NCBI GenBank assembly: GCA_910578395.1
Contig: CAJTPZ010000001.1
Span: 248,001-312,000 of the forward strand
DNA from: an uncultured Muribaculaceae bacterium
GTDB lineage: Bacteria; Bacteroidota; Bacteroidia; Bacteroidales; Muribaculaceae
DNA length: 64,000 nucleotides
Direction of reading: 5' to 3'
Below are positions 32,971 through 42,503 of the stretch, in pieces. The notes under the pieces were generated by a model. That model did no database searches and was not told the DNA's origin. It saw only the letters and a list, made by a program, of their open reading frames with translations. The position numbers and the translations under genes were made by a program. The first letter of the stretch is position 1. Each line of letters begins with the position of its first letter.

Positions 32971-33801
32971 TTACTCCAAGTCATATTTTTTCAGAAGAAT
33001 ACTGAAATCCCGACTTTTGACACAAGCGTTTATCCAACTGTTAAGAGAGTCGAGAAGCAGAGTGTCCTCTTTGTGAGTCGTCCAACATTTCAACTGTGAA
33101 AACGATAGATCAACCGATGTGTCGAGTTGCGGATAATCAGCTGCCATGCGCCGGGCGACAAATTGACCGGAAGCTGCTCTTGGGATTTCACCGATAGCCA
33201 CAGCCATAAGTAATTGCTCTTCCGTGTAGCTGTCACTCTCATAAACACAGATCGTGTCACCTATTTCACTGGCAAGCGTGTGCAAGCGTGCCACTACAGG
33301 TGTTCCAACTGCAGCCCAGACTTCTTTTCCTCCAAGTTCCTGCTGCGATTTGACAGGCACTCCCCCTAATGAATCAGCCAACTGCACAAGTACCTGCCGA
33401 TCCCGATAGACAGGTACCGTAAATCCATACTTCTGCCGCAGCGAAGCGGTCACAGGCATATCCGAGATAACAAGATCATACCTTCGGCTATTGAGTCTGG
33501 CAAGAGCTTCAGGAAGCGAACTAAATGCATTTATCTTTACCGGAATACCGTTGTCTCGGGCAATTTTCATAAGAATGTCATAACCAAAACCGCCAATTGT
33601 ATCTGATGCGGTCGACAATGTCATGGGCGAAAGCTCGACCGCCACATTCAATGTGTCGCCTCCGGCTCTTTCATCTGAAATATGCGAGACAGGAACACTG
33701 CATTGTCTGACAAGAAAAACTACGATCGTCAAAACCACCACCGACAAACCTGCACGCAGCAATAAAATCTGCCTGGCTCTAATTTTATCAATAAGATCCA
33801 T
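32971..33801 (-). CDS. Membrane-anchored family 3 solute-binding protein
   Basis: After a cytosolic start (MDLIDKIRARQ) a single transmembrane anchor spans about residues 15-34. The periplasmic part is a type II solute-binding fold of the SBP_bac_3 kind: TLNVAVELSPMTL, GGFGYDILMKIARDNGIPVKI, ALARLNSRRYDLVISDMPVTASLRQKYGFTVPVYRDRQVLV and a C-terminal LLDSLNSWINACVKSRDFSILLKKY. Such domains occur in amino-acid transport and in MltF. No permease or transglycosylase partner is present. The start overlaps the porin stop by one base (TGATG), so it is co-translated with that outer-membrane protein. Confidence 0.86.
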   Translation of the reverse strand: MDLIDKIRARQILLLRAGLSVVVLTIVVFLVRQCSVPVSHISDERAGGDTLNVAVELSPMTLSTASDTIGGFGYDILMKIARDNGIPVKINAFSSLPEALARLNSRRYDLVISDMPVTASLRQKYGFTVPVYRDRQVLVQLADSLGGVPVKSQQELGGKEVWAAVGTPVVARLHTLASEIGDTICVYESDSYTEEQLLMAVAIGEIPRAASGQFVARRMAADYPQLDTSVDLSFSQLKCWTTHKEDTLLLDSLNSWINACVKSRDFSILLKKYDLE

Positions 33802-35828
33802 CAGTTTCGGAATTCAATTGACAAGCCGAGCTGGAAACGGCGGGGATTAAGCGGATAATGTGGAAGCGAAAAATAATCTGGCTTACCAAACAGCCCCTGA
33901 TTGACATGCGACATCATAACATAGAACCGTGTGCGTCCTAACTTCATGTTGATATAAGCATTCATAAATGGGAAGCCACCGCACTCTACCTCATCCTGTG
34001 TATAAAAAGTCATTGTCGCCGGTTGATATCCGTATGCCTTGTATTTCGTGTAAAAATCACAGTCTACTCCAAACTGCACATCAAGTACCCGTGCTATTTT
34101 AAACAGTATATACAAATTGGAATTTACAGCAAGCGATGGCAACGGAAGCACTGTTGAATTTGAGCTTTTCTGCCACACCACCCTATTGTTCCAATGCAAA
34201 GCCCTATAAACAAAATCCTGTCGCAACTGCATAGTCATTACCTGAATATTGCCTCCATGCTGCTCCGGCATACACGATCTATTGAAAAACACATAATTCT
34301 GCATATTTTCAACATCTGCAGAAATATATGTGCGGGTGCGTGGCAGTGAAACCTCTCCACCTACTTTCACCCGCCTCGTCTTTCCGAAATCATTTTCCCA
34401 TATAAAATGATTTGAAATATAATTCTCAGCAAAATAAGACGGAGCCGCATTGACAAACCCGCCTCTGACATTGACATCCAGAGAATCACGTCCAAGAGGA
34501 ATACGTGTGTCGATATGACCATCAAGATACACATCACCGGCTGTGCGGCCTGAAATGCCAAGCTCTCCGGTCGCCCCATAACGTAATATAGCCCCATTCT
34601 GCTTGGAAATCTGAGCACCGACAGTCAACCGTCCGTCTTTTTTCTTACCGACAGGAACCGGACCGTCATATTCAGTCAGCATCCCGCGATCTTCAAGAAA
34701 CAAAGCCGTGTCGGTTGTCTGTTTATAGGATCGAAGATCAAATCTCGCATAAGCCGAAATGCCGAACTTGGCATATTTGTTGAATCCCTCAAGAAGAGAC
34801 AACCCGACAGTGTTGCTCAACGATGAATAGGTGGTAAAATCCTCAGTTCCTGCATAATTAAGATATGTATTTTCCCAGAATGTATGATCTTCCTCACTGT
34901 TTGGATTACGGAACCGATGCTTGCCTTCTTTCCAGTTGAATGTATATACTATCGCTGTTACCGGCACAAATTCCAACCGCTCTACTGAATCTTCCTCTGT
35001 TGTTATATCCCGCCAGAATCCAAGCTTATATCGGCCATTCACATATATATCAGTGCCTTTGTTTCTATTTGAGGCCATGTTGAGATTTGTAGGAATATTC
35101 TTTGGATCTACACGGGATGTTCCTCCCTGTATCTCTGCCGGATCTGTAATATACAAATCATCTGTAATGCCCCCGTTTTCCTGATTCAGAAGATTATAAT
35201 GATAGTGGTAAGCCTGAATATCAAAACGGTCTCCGATATATGAAGTAGAGAAACCCCATGTAAAACACTTTGCAGCCTGATTATCATAACTGCCTTTTGA
35301 ATACAGATAGTCAGTCATCGCGCCTATCTGCAACCGTTTATTTACATTTCCTGAAAATATGGCATTTAGACGGTCTTGCGAGTTATATCGTCCGCCTCCG
35401 AAATTATAGCTCAAGAACGTCAACGGTATACGTGAATTATAATAGCGGATTTTAGATTGCGACGGCAGCCATGCCTGCAATGCATCAGTAAAGAAAAAAT
35501 CTGTCATTGCCCGTCGGTCAGCAAAGATCATATTCATACCTGGACCACCGAGATTTCCGGTCGTCGCATAAGCCGAACTCACCGCCGAAGGAACCGACTG
35601 CATCGAGTAATTTATATAATTAGTATCGACAACTGCCGGTTCTCTCAACCCCATTGGCCCGTCAAGTTTCCACGAATAGACTTTAGGCTCGACTTCATTG
35701 ACCTTGGCCTGTGTTGTCGTTTCCGACGAACGTGACGACGTCCTTTCTGATTTAGACTGTGCCTGCGCCACTATTGTAAATGACAACAGCAAAACAACAA
35801 CCGATATGTATTTATATATAGGCTTCAA
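33801..35828 (-). CDS. Putative outer-membrane porin (PF14121-type)
   Basis: A 675-residue protein with a signal peptide (residues 1-23, ending AQAQ), a Ser/Thr-rich linker and a long series of amphipathic beta strands with Gly/Asn/Tyr/Arg turns, ending in the outer-membrane signature GLSIEFRN. The segment SKIRYYNSRIPLTFLSYNFGGGRYNSQDRL matches the Bacteroidota putative-porin family. It is upstream of, and co-translated with, the anchored solute-binding protein, which suggests a shared envelope task. The permeant is unknown. Confidence 0.88.
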   Translation of the reverse strand: MKPIYKYISVVVLLLSFTIVAQAQSKSERTSSRSSETTTQAKVNEVEPKVYSWKLDGPMGLREPAVVDTNYINYSMQSVPSAVSSAYATTGNLGGPGMNMIFADRRAMTDFFFTDALQAWLPSQSKIRYYNSRIPLTFLSYNFGGGRYNSQDRLNAIFSGNVNKRLQIGAMTDYLYSKGSYDNQAAKCFTWGFSTSYIGDRFDIQAYHYHYNLLNQENGGITDDLYITDPAEIQGGTSRVDPKNIPTNLNMASNRNKGTDIYVNGRYKLGFWRDITTEEDSVERLEFVPVTAIVYTFNWKEGKHRFRNPNSEEDHTFWENTYLNYAGTEDFTTYSSLSNTVGLSLLEGFNKYAKFGISAYARFDLRSYKQTTDTALFLEDRGMLTEYDGPVPVGKKKDGRLTVGAQISKQNGAILRYGATGELGISGRTAGDVYLDGHIDTRIPLGRDSLDVNVRGGFVNAAPSYFAENYISNHFIWENDFGKTRRVKVGGEVSLPRTRTYISADVENMQNYVFFNRSCMPEQHGGNIQVMTMQLRQDFVYRALHWNNRVVWQKSSNSTVLPLPSLAVNSNLYILFKIARVLDVQFGVDCDFYTKYKAYGYQPATMTFYTQDEVECGGFPFMNAYINMKLGRTRFYVMMSHVNQGLFGKPDYFSLPHYPLNPRRFQLGLSIEFRN

Positions 35829-35884
35829 CGTCCTTTATCTATGTAATATTCAACAAGAATTACCATGTCCTTCCCCTAATCGTG

Positions 35885-35892
35885 CAAATTTA
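35885..35892 (-). promoter_or_regulatory. -7 promoter box (TAAATTTG) of the porin operon
   Basis: An exact TAnnTTTG match on the minus strand, 57 nt ahead of the porin ATG at 35828. A clear -33 element is not seen. It lies back to back with the asnA promoter. Confidence 0.5.
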
Positions 35893-35929
35893 CACAAAAA
35901 AATCATATCATGCATTTTTCCTTATCAAG

Positions 35930-35960
35930 GTTGTCATATTTGCATTTATTACTATTTTTG
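35930..35960 (+). promoter_or_regulatory. Promoter of asnA
   Basis: GTTG (35930-35933) and TATTTTTG (35953-35960, exact) are 19 nt apart. The transcript start near 35966 falls after an in-frame ATG at 35910 and supports the ATG at 35985 as the true start. Confidence 0.68.
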
Positions 35961-35984
35961 CTTATTCATTTCAAGTTTATAAAT

Positions 35985-37019
35985 ATGCCGTTGATTATTC
36001 CTGCAAAATATAAGTTAAAACTTCTGCCTGAAACTACCGAAGTAGCGATCAAGAGTATAAAAGACGAGTTTCAGAAACTTCTTGGTGAAGCACTGAATCT
36101 CCGGCGCGTCACCGCCCCTCTTTTCGTATTGTCAGGTACAGGACTTAACGATGATCTAAACGGAGTAGAGCCACCGGTAGGTTTTGATATCACCGCCATG
36201 GAGGGACGTCACGCCGAAGTCGTACACTCGCTTGCAAAATGGAAACGCACAAAACTTGGAGCCTATGACATCGCCCCCGGGTTCGGCATATATACTGATA
36301 TGAATGCAATACGCACCACTGAGGAGCTTGACAATCTGCACTCATTATATGTTGATCAATGGGACTGGGAAAAAACGATCAATCAGGAAGACCGCAATCT
36401 TGATTATCTTAAAGACACCGTAAAGAAAATATATCAGGCAGTAAGAGCATGTGAAAAAATGGTATTCCGGCAATTTCCGCATATCACCCCGACTCTTCCT
36501 GAAGAAATCACATTTATACACTCAGAAGATCTTGAACAAGAATATCCCGAACTAACGGCAAAGGAGCGTGAGACCAAAGCTACGGAAAAATACGGTGCGA
36601 TATTTATAATCGGCATAGGCGCGCCACTCGCATCCGGTGAACCCCACGATGGCCGTGCCCCCGACTATGACGACTGGATAACTCCTACAGGAGATGGGCA
36701 TTGCGGACTCAATGGCGATATTCTATTATGGAACAAAGTACTTGGAATCCCATTTGAACTATCATCAATGGGAATACGCGTAAGTCCCGACTCTCTTGCC
36801 CGCCAACTTGAAGCAAGAGGTTGTCAGGAACGATCTAAATTCAGCTTCCACAAATCATTACTTGCAGGAGAATTACCCGATTCTATCGGCGGTGGAATCG
36901 GACAAAGCCGCCTTTGCATGTTCTTGCTCCAGAAAGCTCATATCGGAGAAGTACAGGCTTCGATCTGGCCTGAACAGCAAATCGAGGCCTGCGAGAAAGC
37001 CGGAATATATCTGCTATAG
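35985..37019 (+). CDS. asnA: Aspartate-ammonia ligase (asparagine synthetase A)
   Basis: This class II aminoacyl-tRNA-synthetase-like enzyme makes asparagine from aspartate, ammonia and ATP. The N-terminus MPLIIPAKYKLKLLPETTEVAI, the segment VTAPLFVLSGTGLNDDLNG, the substrate-side FDITAMEGRHAEVVHSLAKWKR and the C-terminal GGIGQSRLCMFLL are characteristic. From the ATG at 35985 it has 344 residues, close to the family length. It is a single-gene unit that ends 12 nt before the convergent hemW gene. Confidence 0.97.
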   Translation: MPLIIPAKYKLKLLPETTEVAIKSIKDEFQKLLGEALNLRRVTAPLFVLSGTGLNDDLNGVEPPVGFDITAMEGRHAEVVHSLAKWKRTKLGAYDIAPGFGIYTDMNAIRTTEELDNLHSLYVDQWDWEKTINQEDRNLDYLKDTVKKIYQAVRACEKMVFRQFPHITPTLPEEITFIHSEDLEQEYPELTAKERETKATEKYGAIFIIGIGAPLASGEPHDGRAPDYDDWITPTGDGHCGLNGDILLWNKVLGIPFELSSMGIRVSPDSLARQLEARGCQERSKFSFHKSLLAGELPDSIGGGIGQSRLCMFLLQKAHIGEVQASIWPEQQIEACEKAGIYLL

Positions 37020-37031
37020 TGTTTCAGGTCA

Positions 37032-38150
37032 TCACACCTGTATAAGGTCACGCATCACAGCATCGGAACGTAGCCATAAACGCTCAGGTATTAACACTCG
37101 GCCATCATCGGTCTCTACAAGAGTACCTGCAAGAAGATGGCGCTCAACGGCATTACGAAGCGCCAGTGTCGCATCCGACGGAATACTGAAACCTTCCGAG
37201 GTCCTAAGCGATGTTATTATAGTATCATTAAGTCTGTCGACAGCCGACTCTTTCTCTACCTGAAGCGGCAGTTTGCCCTGAGACAAATCCCTGATATATG
37301 TCGAAACAGATGGCGGGTTACTTGCCCTGTCCACTCCATCGAAACTGTGAGCCGAGCAACCGAGTCCAAGATACGGAGTGCCATCCCAATAAGAGGAATT
37401 ATGCTTAGCCCTGTATCCAGGCAAAGCAAAATTGGAAACCTCATAATGTTGGTAACCCGCCATACCGGCTTCACGGCATAAAATCCTATACATCGCTTCT
37501 GCCGTTTCCTCGGATACCTCTTCTGTCTTTCCAGCTATCATGCGAGCATACAAACGAGTGCCCGGTTCATAAGACAGCAAATATGCAGAAAAGTGAGGAG
37601 GACGATATTCAAGCATCCGCTTTACAGTCTGTTCCCACATTTCCACTGTCTGTCCGGGCAGACCGTAAATAAGATCAATGCTGAAATTCAAGCCGGACAT
37701 ACAAAGTGTTTCAATCGCCTTCATGGCCCTGCCTGGCTGAAAATCACGCCCGACAGCACCAAGAAGAGCTGGTATGAATGACTGGACACCCATGCTGACC
37801 CGATTTATACCGGCTGATACAACTTCTGAAATCCAGCCAGAATCAACCTGCTCAGGATTAGCCTCAATAGTGTATTCACCGCCAGGCTCAATACGTGCGA
37901 TGCCTATTACCTGTCTTAACAAATCAAGAGGCAAAACCGACGGAGTCCCACCGCCTATATAACCGGTGTTCCACTCAGGTTCCCTTCCATCTTCGCTCCA
38001 TGGCTCACTCCCGAATCTGAGATCCTTCTCACGCATAAGCGCTCTGATATAGGCCTCTGCCTCCATACTGCCGTATGGCTTGGAATAAAAATCACAATAC
38101 CAGCATTTCGACCGGCAGAAAGGAATATGTATGTAAAGCCCTTTACGCAT
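37032..38150 (-). CDS. hemW: HemW-like radical SAM heme chaperone
   Basis: The radical-SAM cluster motif is CRSKCWYC close to the N-terminus (YIHIPFCRSKCWYCDF), followed by GYIGGGTPSVLP, TIEANPEQVDSGWI, GVNRVSMGVQS-like GINRVSMGVQS, IDLIYGLPGQTVEMWEQ and YEVSNFALPGYRAKHNSSYW. The C-terminal HemN_C domain is present. Proteins of this type resemble coproporphyrinogen dehydrogenase but act as heme chaperones. The frame is open to a TTG at 38156; the ATG at 38150 gives MRKGLYIHIPFC and 372 residues. It lies directly after the AddB-like nuclease. Confidence 0.94.
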   Translation of the reverse strand: MRKGLYIHIPFCRSKCWYCDFYSKPYGSMEAEAYIRALMREKDLRFGSEPWSEDGREPEWNTGYIGGGTPSVLPLDLLRQVIGIARIEPGGEYTIEANPEQVDSGWISEVVSAGINRVSMGVQSFIPALLGAVGRDFQPGRAMKAIETLCMSGLNFSIDLIYGLPGQTVEMWEQTVKRMLEYRPPHFSAYLLSYEPGTRLYARMIAGKTEEVSEETAEAMYRILCREAGMAGYQHYEVSNFALPGYRAKHNSSYWDGTPYLGLGCSAHSFDGVDRASNPPSVSTYIRDLSQGKLPLQVEKESAVDRLNDTIITSLRTSEGFSIPSDATLALRNAVERHLLAGTLVETDDGRVLIPERLWLRSDAVMRDLIQV

Positions 38151-38156
38151 ATTCAA

Positions 38157-41100
38157 TCATCCACGGTTACATATTTCGCGAAAATTGCAATATCTGCAAT
38201 TACGATCACTCTCAGGCTGTTCAAAAGGTACTGTATTGTCAAATAACCTGGATATTTTTTCTGACATCAATGTCATAAATTCGTCGTTTATATCTCTGTA
38301 ATCAGTCAATATAGGCAGACTGCGCGACATTTTTCCTGTAGCCGGATCAACAGATGCCGGCCCTACTTTTATCTCTTCAATACTCCCGCTGTTGACTATA
38401 TCACGCAGATTATATATAAACGGCTGGATACGGCCTATGTTTCCAGTCAGTTCACTGTAAGAATTACAATATAGCATCAACTGTGTTATGCCATGAGGAG
38501 GTACATTATCTCCTGATAAGCCATAGTCAACCAAATGTCCGACAGTCGATGCCCTGAGTTCCTCGCGTCCCGTCTTGTAATCCACAAGTCTTAGATAAGG
38601 TTCCGACTGCTGCGTGTCTCTCACCAAATCGATCCGGTCAATAATATGTCTGAAATTAATCCTCAAATCCGAAGTAAGAGATAATGACAGCCTGTCGTCA
38701 CTCTCTCCATGCATGTATATAACTTCATATTTATCTTTCAGCCACTCCGCTTCAGCCTCAAGAACTCTAATGACACTTTTCTTTATCAAAGCGGCAAACA
38801 TAGTAGACTCCCCATCGAGCGGTGTGTCAAGCTCATCGGATACGGATGCGATTTCCGCCCCCTTACGTGAATGATATATATGATTTATTGATCTTATAAT
38901 ATACCTGTCGACCAACGGGTCCCGCATCAATGACGAAAGAAGCTGAGACGTAAGCAACGCACCTCCGTCGGCGCGATTCTGCTTCCTGGCCTGATGATTA
39001 TACAGACACTCAAAAGTCTCATGCACTATCTTGCCATATATACTGTCATCGATATAACTCTTTACCTCATCGGGCATCTGGAATCCGGCGACGTATTCAA
39101 GATAGAACTTAAGCTCACAGTCAAGAAGCTGCCTTATGGCACTTGCCGAAAAATAACGCCGACTGTCTACCGGAGCATCAGGAAGAAAATCAGCCAACCG
39201 GGTCATGGCAATATCGCTTTTTTCAATCCTGATATCATTATGGGGAAACACATCGACATGATAATTCTTTACTACCAATGTCAGACCTTCGGGATGATAG
39301 GCATATACAAGCTGATATAGATAACGCGACATCTCCCCAGACGTCATGCCTTCGGTATTGGCATTGTAAACAAGCCACACTTCTTCAGCACGTGCAATCA
39401 TGCGGTAAAACGAGTAGGAAATCTCTGCTTCCTTGCGCTCGGCTGTTGGCAATCCGTAAGCACGCCGAAGTGTATGCGGAATAAACGTAGGTGACTGTGA
39501 CCGTTTTGGGAAAACTCTCTCATTCATTGATACAGCCACTATACGCTCGAAATCGAGAGTGCGAGTCTCATCAATGCCAAGCACCTGAATACCTCGAAGC
39601 GGAGCTCCGTTAAAGCTCACTTTACGGCCAGACATAATTCTGGCGATTGCCCTCATTGCCGACGTGCCGCCATAATTCACATTGTGTCCAAGAACATGCA
39701 AAATGTTCTGTTGAAGTATATCAAGTTCATCAAGGTATCCACGCAAAAAACTACGATCAAGCAACCACAGATCCAACGCCACTTCATCTGATTCCTCGCC
39801 TTCAGGCAATTCCGACGTAGTGCATACCGGTTCAGGAAACAAATCCAGAATGCAATTAACAGCCTCTCTGATACATTGAAAAGCAGCCTCTCCCGATTCT
39901 ATACCTTTCAATCCTATAAACAAAGGCGCAAGCCTTCCTCCCGCCTGCTGCAACCCGACAGCCGGAATATTAAAAAGCCGCAACCGCTCGATATGTTTTG
40001 CCAGCTCACGGCACTCTTCGGGAGCGAGCCGCAAAAACAATGGATGAGAAAGAAGTTTATTGACATCATCTCTGAAAAATGTCGTAGTGTCCTCCTCCTT
40101 GATGTAGCGAGCCCTGGCATGCATCAGTGATAATGTCTCCACAACCGAAGCTACCGGCGACAACCGCAACGGATAACCCATAGTGATATTGACATCCACC
40201 CCATCTCTCAGATTCAAAGAATGCAACAACGGGACACACAATGCTTCATCGGCAAGCACAACAGCAGTTGATGATGCCTCATGCGGTTTAATGTCCAATG
40301 ACGCCAAAACCGACGAAGCCTCTTTTACCTGTCCTATTTCCGACGGAACCCCTATGATACTTATACGGGGAGTATGCTCCGGTACATCCAAGTCAAAAGG
40401 AGACGGGTACTTTTTACTAAGACTCTCCACCTCTTTCGCTGCACCGTTTTCCTTCAGGCCAAAATAAGAAATCCCTGTATCCCAAAAGAAATCAGCGACA
40501 CCACGGCGATAAAGAACATCCATAACAGTAAGTTCCGCCTTTGAAAGAGTATTGAATCCGGCAAAAACATACTTAATATCAGGCCCAGTAAAAAGTATTT
40601 CCTGATCTTTTTCGGCAACAAGTTTTTCAGCGACATTCCTCAATGCCATGCCTCGGTAATGCAGTCCCATTTCCGACAGGCGTTTCCTGAAATCCTTATA
40701 AAGACTGCCAAGTATCTGCCATATCTTGAAAAAAGAGCGCGAGGCTGTATGTTTCCGGCCATCATCACTTTCCAGAAGCTCATAGTCGATCCATAAACGT
40801 GAATCGTCGGTCTCGTCAGGTATAAGATGTTCAAAGCCGGTAGTATCCCAAAATTGTTTTACCAACTCCCATTTCTCTGAATCAAGCGGATTTGTCTCTA
40901 TGGATTTCAGATCCTGGAGGTTACGCAACACATCCGAGGCATCCGCCATTTCCAAATCGATCTCATTAAAATCATTGAGACTCACATCTCCCCAAAACAT
41001 AAATGCCGACAGATCCATGACTGCCTCATCAGGAACACCAACATCCGAGGCTACCGAAAGATATGACGCATACAGCGCAATCAGAAGTTCGGAACGCTCT

Positions 41101-41339
41101 CCTATGACGCTGTCGCACCAGCGCTCTACAAGATCATCAAAAGTTACAGTCTCCGGAGAAAGAAACGGCACATTGAAGTCCCTCAGGCGAGTACCTTTGG
41201 CCTCACGAAGATATTTCTGAAAAAACAACGAGCTACGGCGGTTAGGGAACACAAAAATATGTCTTTCAAGACCATCGGGATTCTCATTGTCGTATGCTAT
41301 AGCAATCTGTTTCAGAAACGGATCGGTGCGGTTCTCCAT
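38157..41339 (-). CDS. AddB-like PD-(D/E)XK nuclease/inactive helicase with Fe-S cluster
   Basis: The 1060-residue protein has a helicase-like N-terminal half with no recognisable Walker A (VFPNRRSSLFFQKYLRE in its place) and a C-terminal nuclease. The nuclease shows RIDLVRD, LVDYKTGRE and the QLMLY motif. Cysteines are placed as in AddB Fe-S nucleases: one at LLDCELKFYLEY and three at the very end (CRYCNFREIC). AddB works with AddA in double-strand-break processing; no AddA gene is within the window. It sits between holB (9 nt) and hemW on one strand. Confidence 0.9.
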   Translation of the reverse strand: MENRTDPFLKQIAIAYDNENPDGLERHIFVFPNRRSSLFFQKYLREAKGTRLRDFNVPFLSPETVTFDDLVERWCDSVIGERSELLIALYASYLSVASDVGVPDEAVMDLSAFMFWGDVSLNDFNEIDLEMADASDVLRNLQDLKSIETNPLDSEKWELVKQFWDTTGFEHLIPDETDDSRLWIDYELLESDDGRKHTASRSFFKIWQILGSLYKDFRKRLSEMGLHYRGMALRNVAEKLVAEKDQEILFTGPDIKYVFAGFNTLSKAELTVMDVLYRRGVADFFWDTGISYFGLKENGAAKEVESLSKKYPSPFDLDVPEHTPRISIIGVPSEIGQVKEASSVLASLDIKPHEASSTAVVLADEALCVPLLHSLNLRDGVDVNITMGYPLRLSPVASVVETLSLMHARARYIKEEDTTTFFRDDVNKLLSHPLFLRLAPEECRELAKHIERLRLFNIPAVGLQQAGGRLAPLFIGLKGIESGEAAFQCIREAVNCILDLFPEPVCTTSELPEGEESDEVALDLWLLDRSFLRGYLDELDILQQNILHVLGHNVNYGGTSAMRAIARIMSGRKVSFNGAPLRGIQVLGIDETRTLDFERIVAVSMNERVFPKRSQSPTFIPHTLRRAYGLPTAERKEAEISYSFYRMIARAEEVWLVYNANTEGMTSGEMSRYLYQLVYAYHPEGLTLVVKNYHVDVFPHNDIRIEKSDIAMTRLADFLPDAPVDSRRYFSASAIRQLLDCELKFYLEYVAGFQMPDEVKSYIDDSIYGKIVHETFECLYNHQARKQNRADGGALLTSQLLSSLMRDPLVDRYIIRSINHIYHSRKGAEIASVSDELDTPLDGESTMFAALIKKSVIRVLEAEAEWLKDKYEVIYMHGESDDRLSLSLTSDLRINFRHIIDRIDLVRDTQQSEPYLRLVDYKTGREELRASTVGHLVDYGLSGDNVPPHGITQLMLYCNSYSELTGNIGRIQPFIYNLRDIVNSGSIEEIKVGPASVDPATGKMSRSLPILTDYRDINDEFMTLMSEKISRLFDNTVPFEQPESDRNCRYCNFREICNRG

Positions 41340-41348
41340 GACACAGGC

Positions 41349-42479
41349 TTATTGCTTTATAAGAAGTACGATCTTTACGGCAAGGTCAAAAAATACAATC
41401 CGTGCCGCCGAATTGGCAGCTATATCATTTGCCGCGCGGTCCATCTCACCGGTAAGCTGAATCACATTGGCAGGTGTTATAAATCTTGAAAAATTGCGGC
41501 TGAACGCAGCCTCATCGACTGTCATATAATTTATTGACGGATTTCCAAAATTGGCAATAAAGTTCTCTCTAAGCATACGGCTGCAATAAGCGAGGAACCC
41601 AATCTGTGCTTCTCGTCCTATGCCATGCATATCCACTGCCCATTTCCTGAGTGCGGCAATATCCTTACGGTAAGCCATACGCATAAGTTCAATGAAACGC
41701 TGCAGATTGACACTGCCGTCAACTCCGGTAAGCTTACGTGCCAGATTTATGTTTCCTTCCGCCACATGCGCGACAGCCATCGCATCAGTCTGCGACATCT
41801 CAGGACGCATAGTCCGCAACACCTCTGCGGTATCTGAATCAGAAAGACGCTTCACCTCCACACGCTGCAGCCGTGAATAAATAGTGGGCAGAATATCCTT
41901 AGGACTGTTACTCACCATGATGATGCGGGTATCGGAAAACGGCTCTTCAACCAGTTTCAGCAACTTGTTGGCCGATGAATCATTGAGGCGCTCCGGTAGC
42001 CAGACGATAGCGATCTTATAGTGTGACGCACGTGCAGTAAACGACAATGCCCTGCGCAAGGCATCGGCCTCACCCTTGTATATCACAGGCTGCCCATTGA
42101 TGTTTCCAAGTTTAGAAAGCCATATTTCCATGTCGGCATAAGGACTTTGGTCAAGGAATTCTCTCCACTCCTCGATCCAGTCCTCACTTTCAGTATCATC
42201 GGTCTTTTTGTTTCCGCACTTCAACATCGGGAAACTGAAATGCAAGTCGACATGACTGTGATGGCTGTGCTGAATACAAGACGCACACACGCCACAACAA
42301 TCACCTCCGGGGCTACGGTTCTCACAATGGATATACTGCGCCAGAGCCCGTGCCATCATCAATTTTCCAGTTCCTTCGGAACCTTCGATTACTATGGCAT
42401 GTGGCAAACGGTCTTCATCCACCATACGACGCAAACGTCCTATAGCTTCGAAGTTGCCTTTTATATCTGCGAATTTCAT
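41349..42479 (-). CDS. holB: DNA polymerase III clamp-loader subunit delta prime
   Basis: A AAA+-type clamp-loader subunit. The P-loop appears as IEGSEGTGKLMMARALAQYI, followed by the zinc-module cysteines in CENRSPGGDCCGVCASC, KIAIVWLPERLNDSSANKLLKLVEEP and the sensor region IIMVSNSPKDILPTIYSRLQRVEV with the SRC-like stretch replaced by SRL. Delta prime helps open and load the sliding clamp. At 376 residues it is a typical Bacteroidota length. It is the first of the three-gene group holB, nuclease, hemW, and metF lies upstream after 24 nt. Confidence 0.92.
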   Translation of the reverse strand: MKFADIKGNFEAIGRLRRMVDEDRLPHAIVIEGSEGTGKLMMARALAQYIHCENRSPGGDCCGVCASCIQHSHHSHVDLHFSFPMLKCGNKKTDDTESEDWIEEWREFLDQSPYADMEIWLSKLGNINGQPVIYKGEADALRRALSFTARASHYKIAIVWLPERLNDSSANKLLKLVEEPFSDTRIIMVSNSPKDILPTIYSRLQRVEVKRLSDSDTAEVLRTMRPEMSQTDAMAVAHVAEGNINLARKLTGVDGSVNLQRFIELMRMAYRKDIAALRKWAVDMHGIGREAQIGFLAYCSRMLRENFIANFGNPSINYMTVDEAAFSRNFSRFITPANVIQLTGEMDRAANDIAANSAARIVFFDLAVKIVLLIKQ

Positions 42480-42503
42480 GGTGTGACGGTTTACTAAACA
42501 ATA

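Noticed and set aside
42480..42503. SAM riboswitch or other RNA switch near metF
   Set aside because: The interval between metF and its promoter is only about 20 nt and the gap to holB is 24 nt, too short for a riboswitch.
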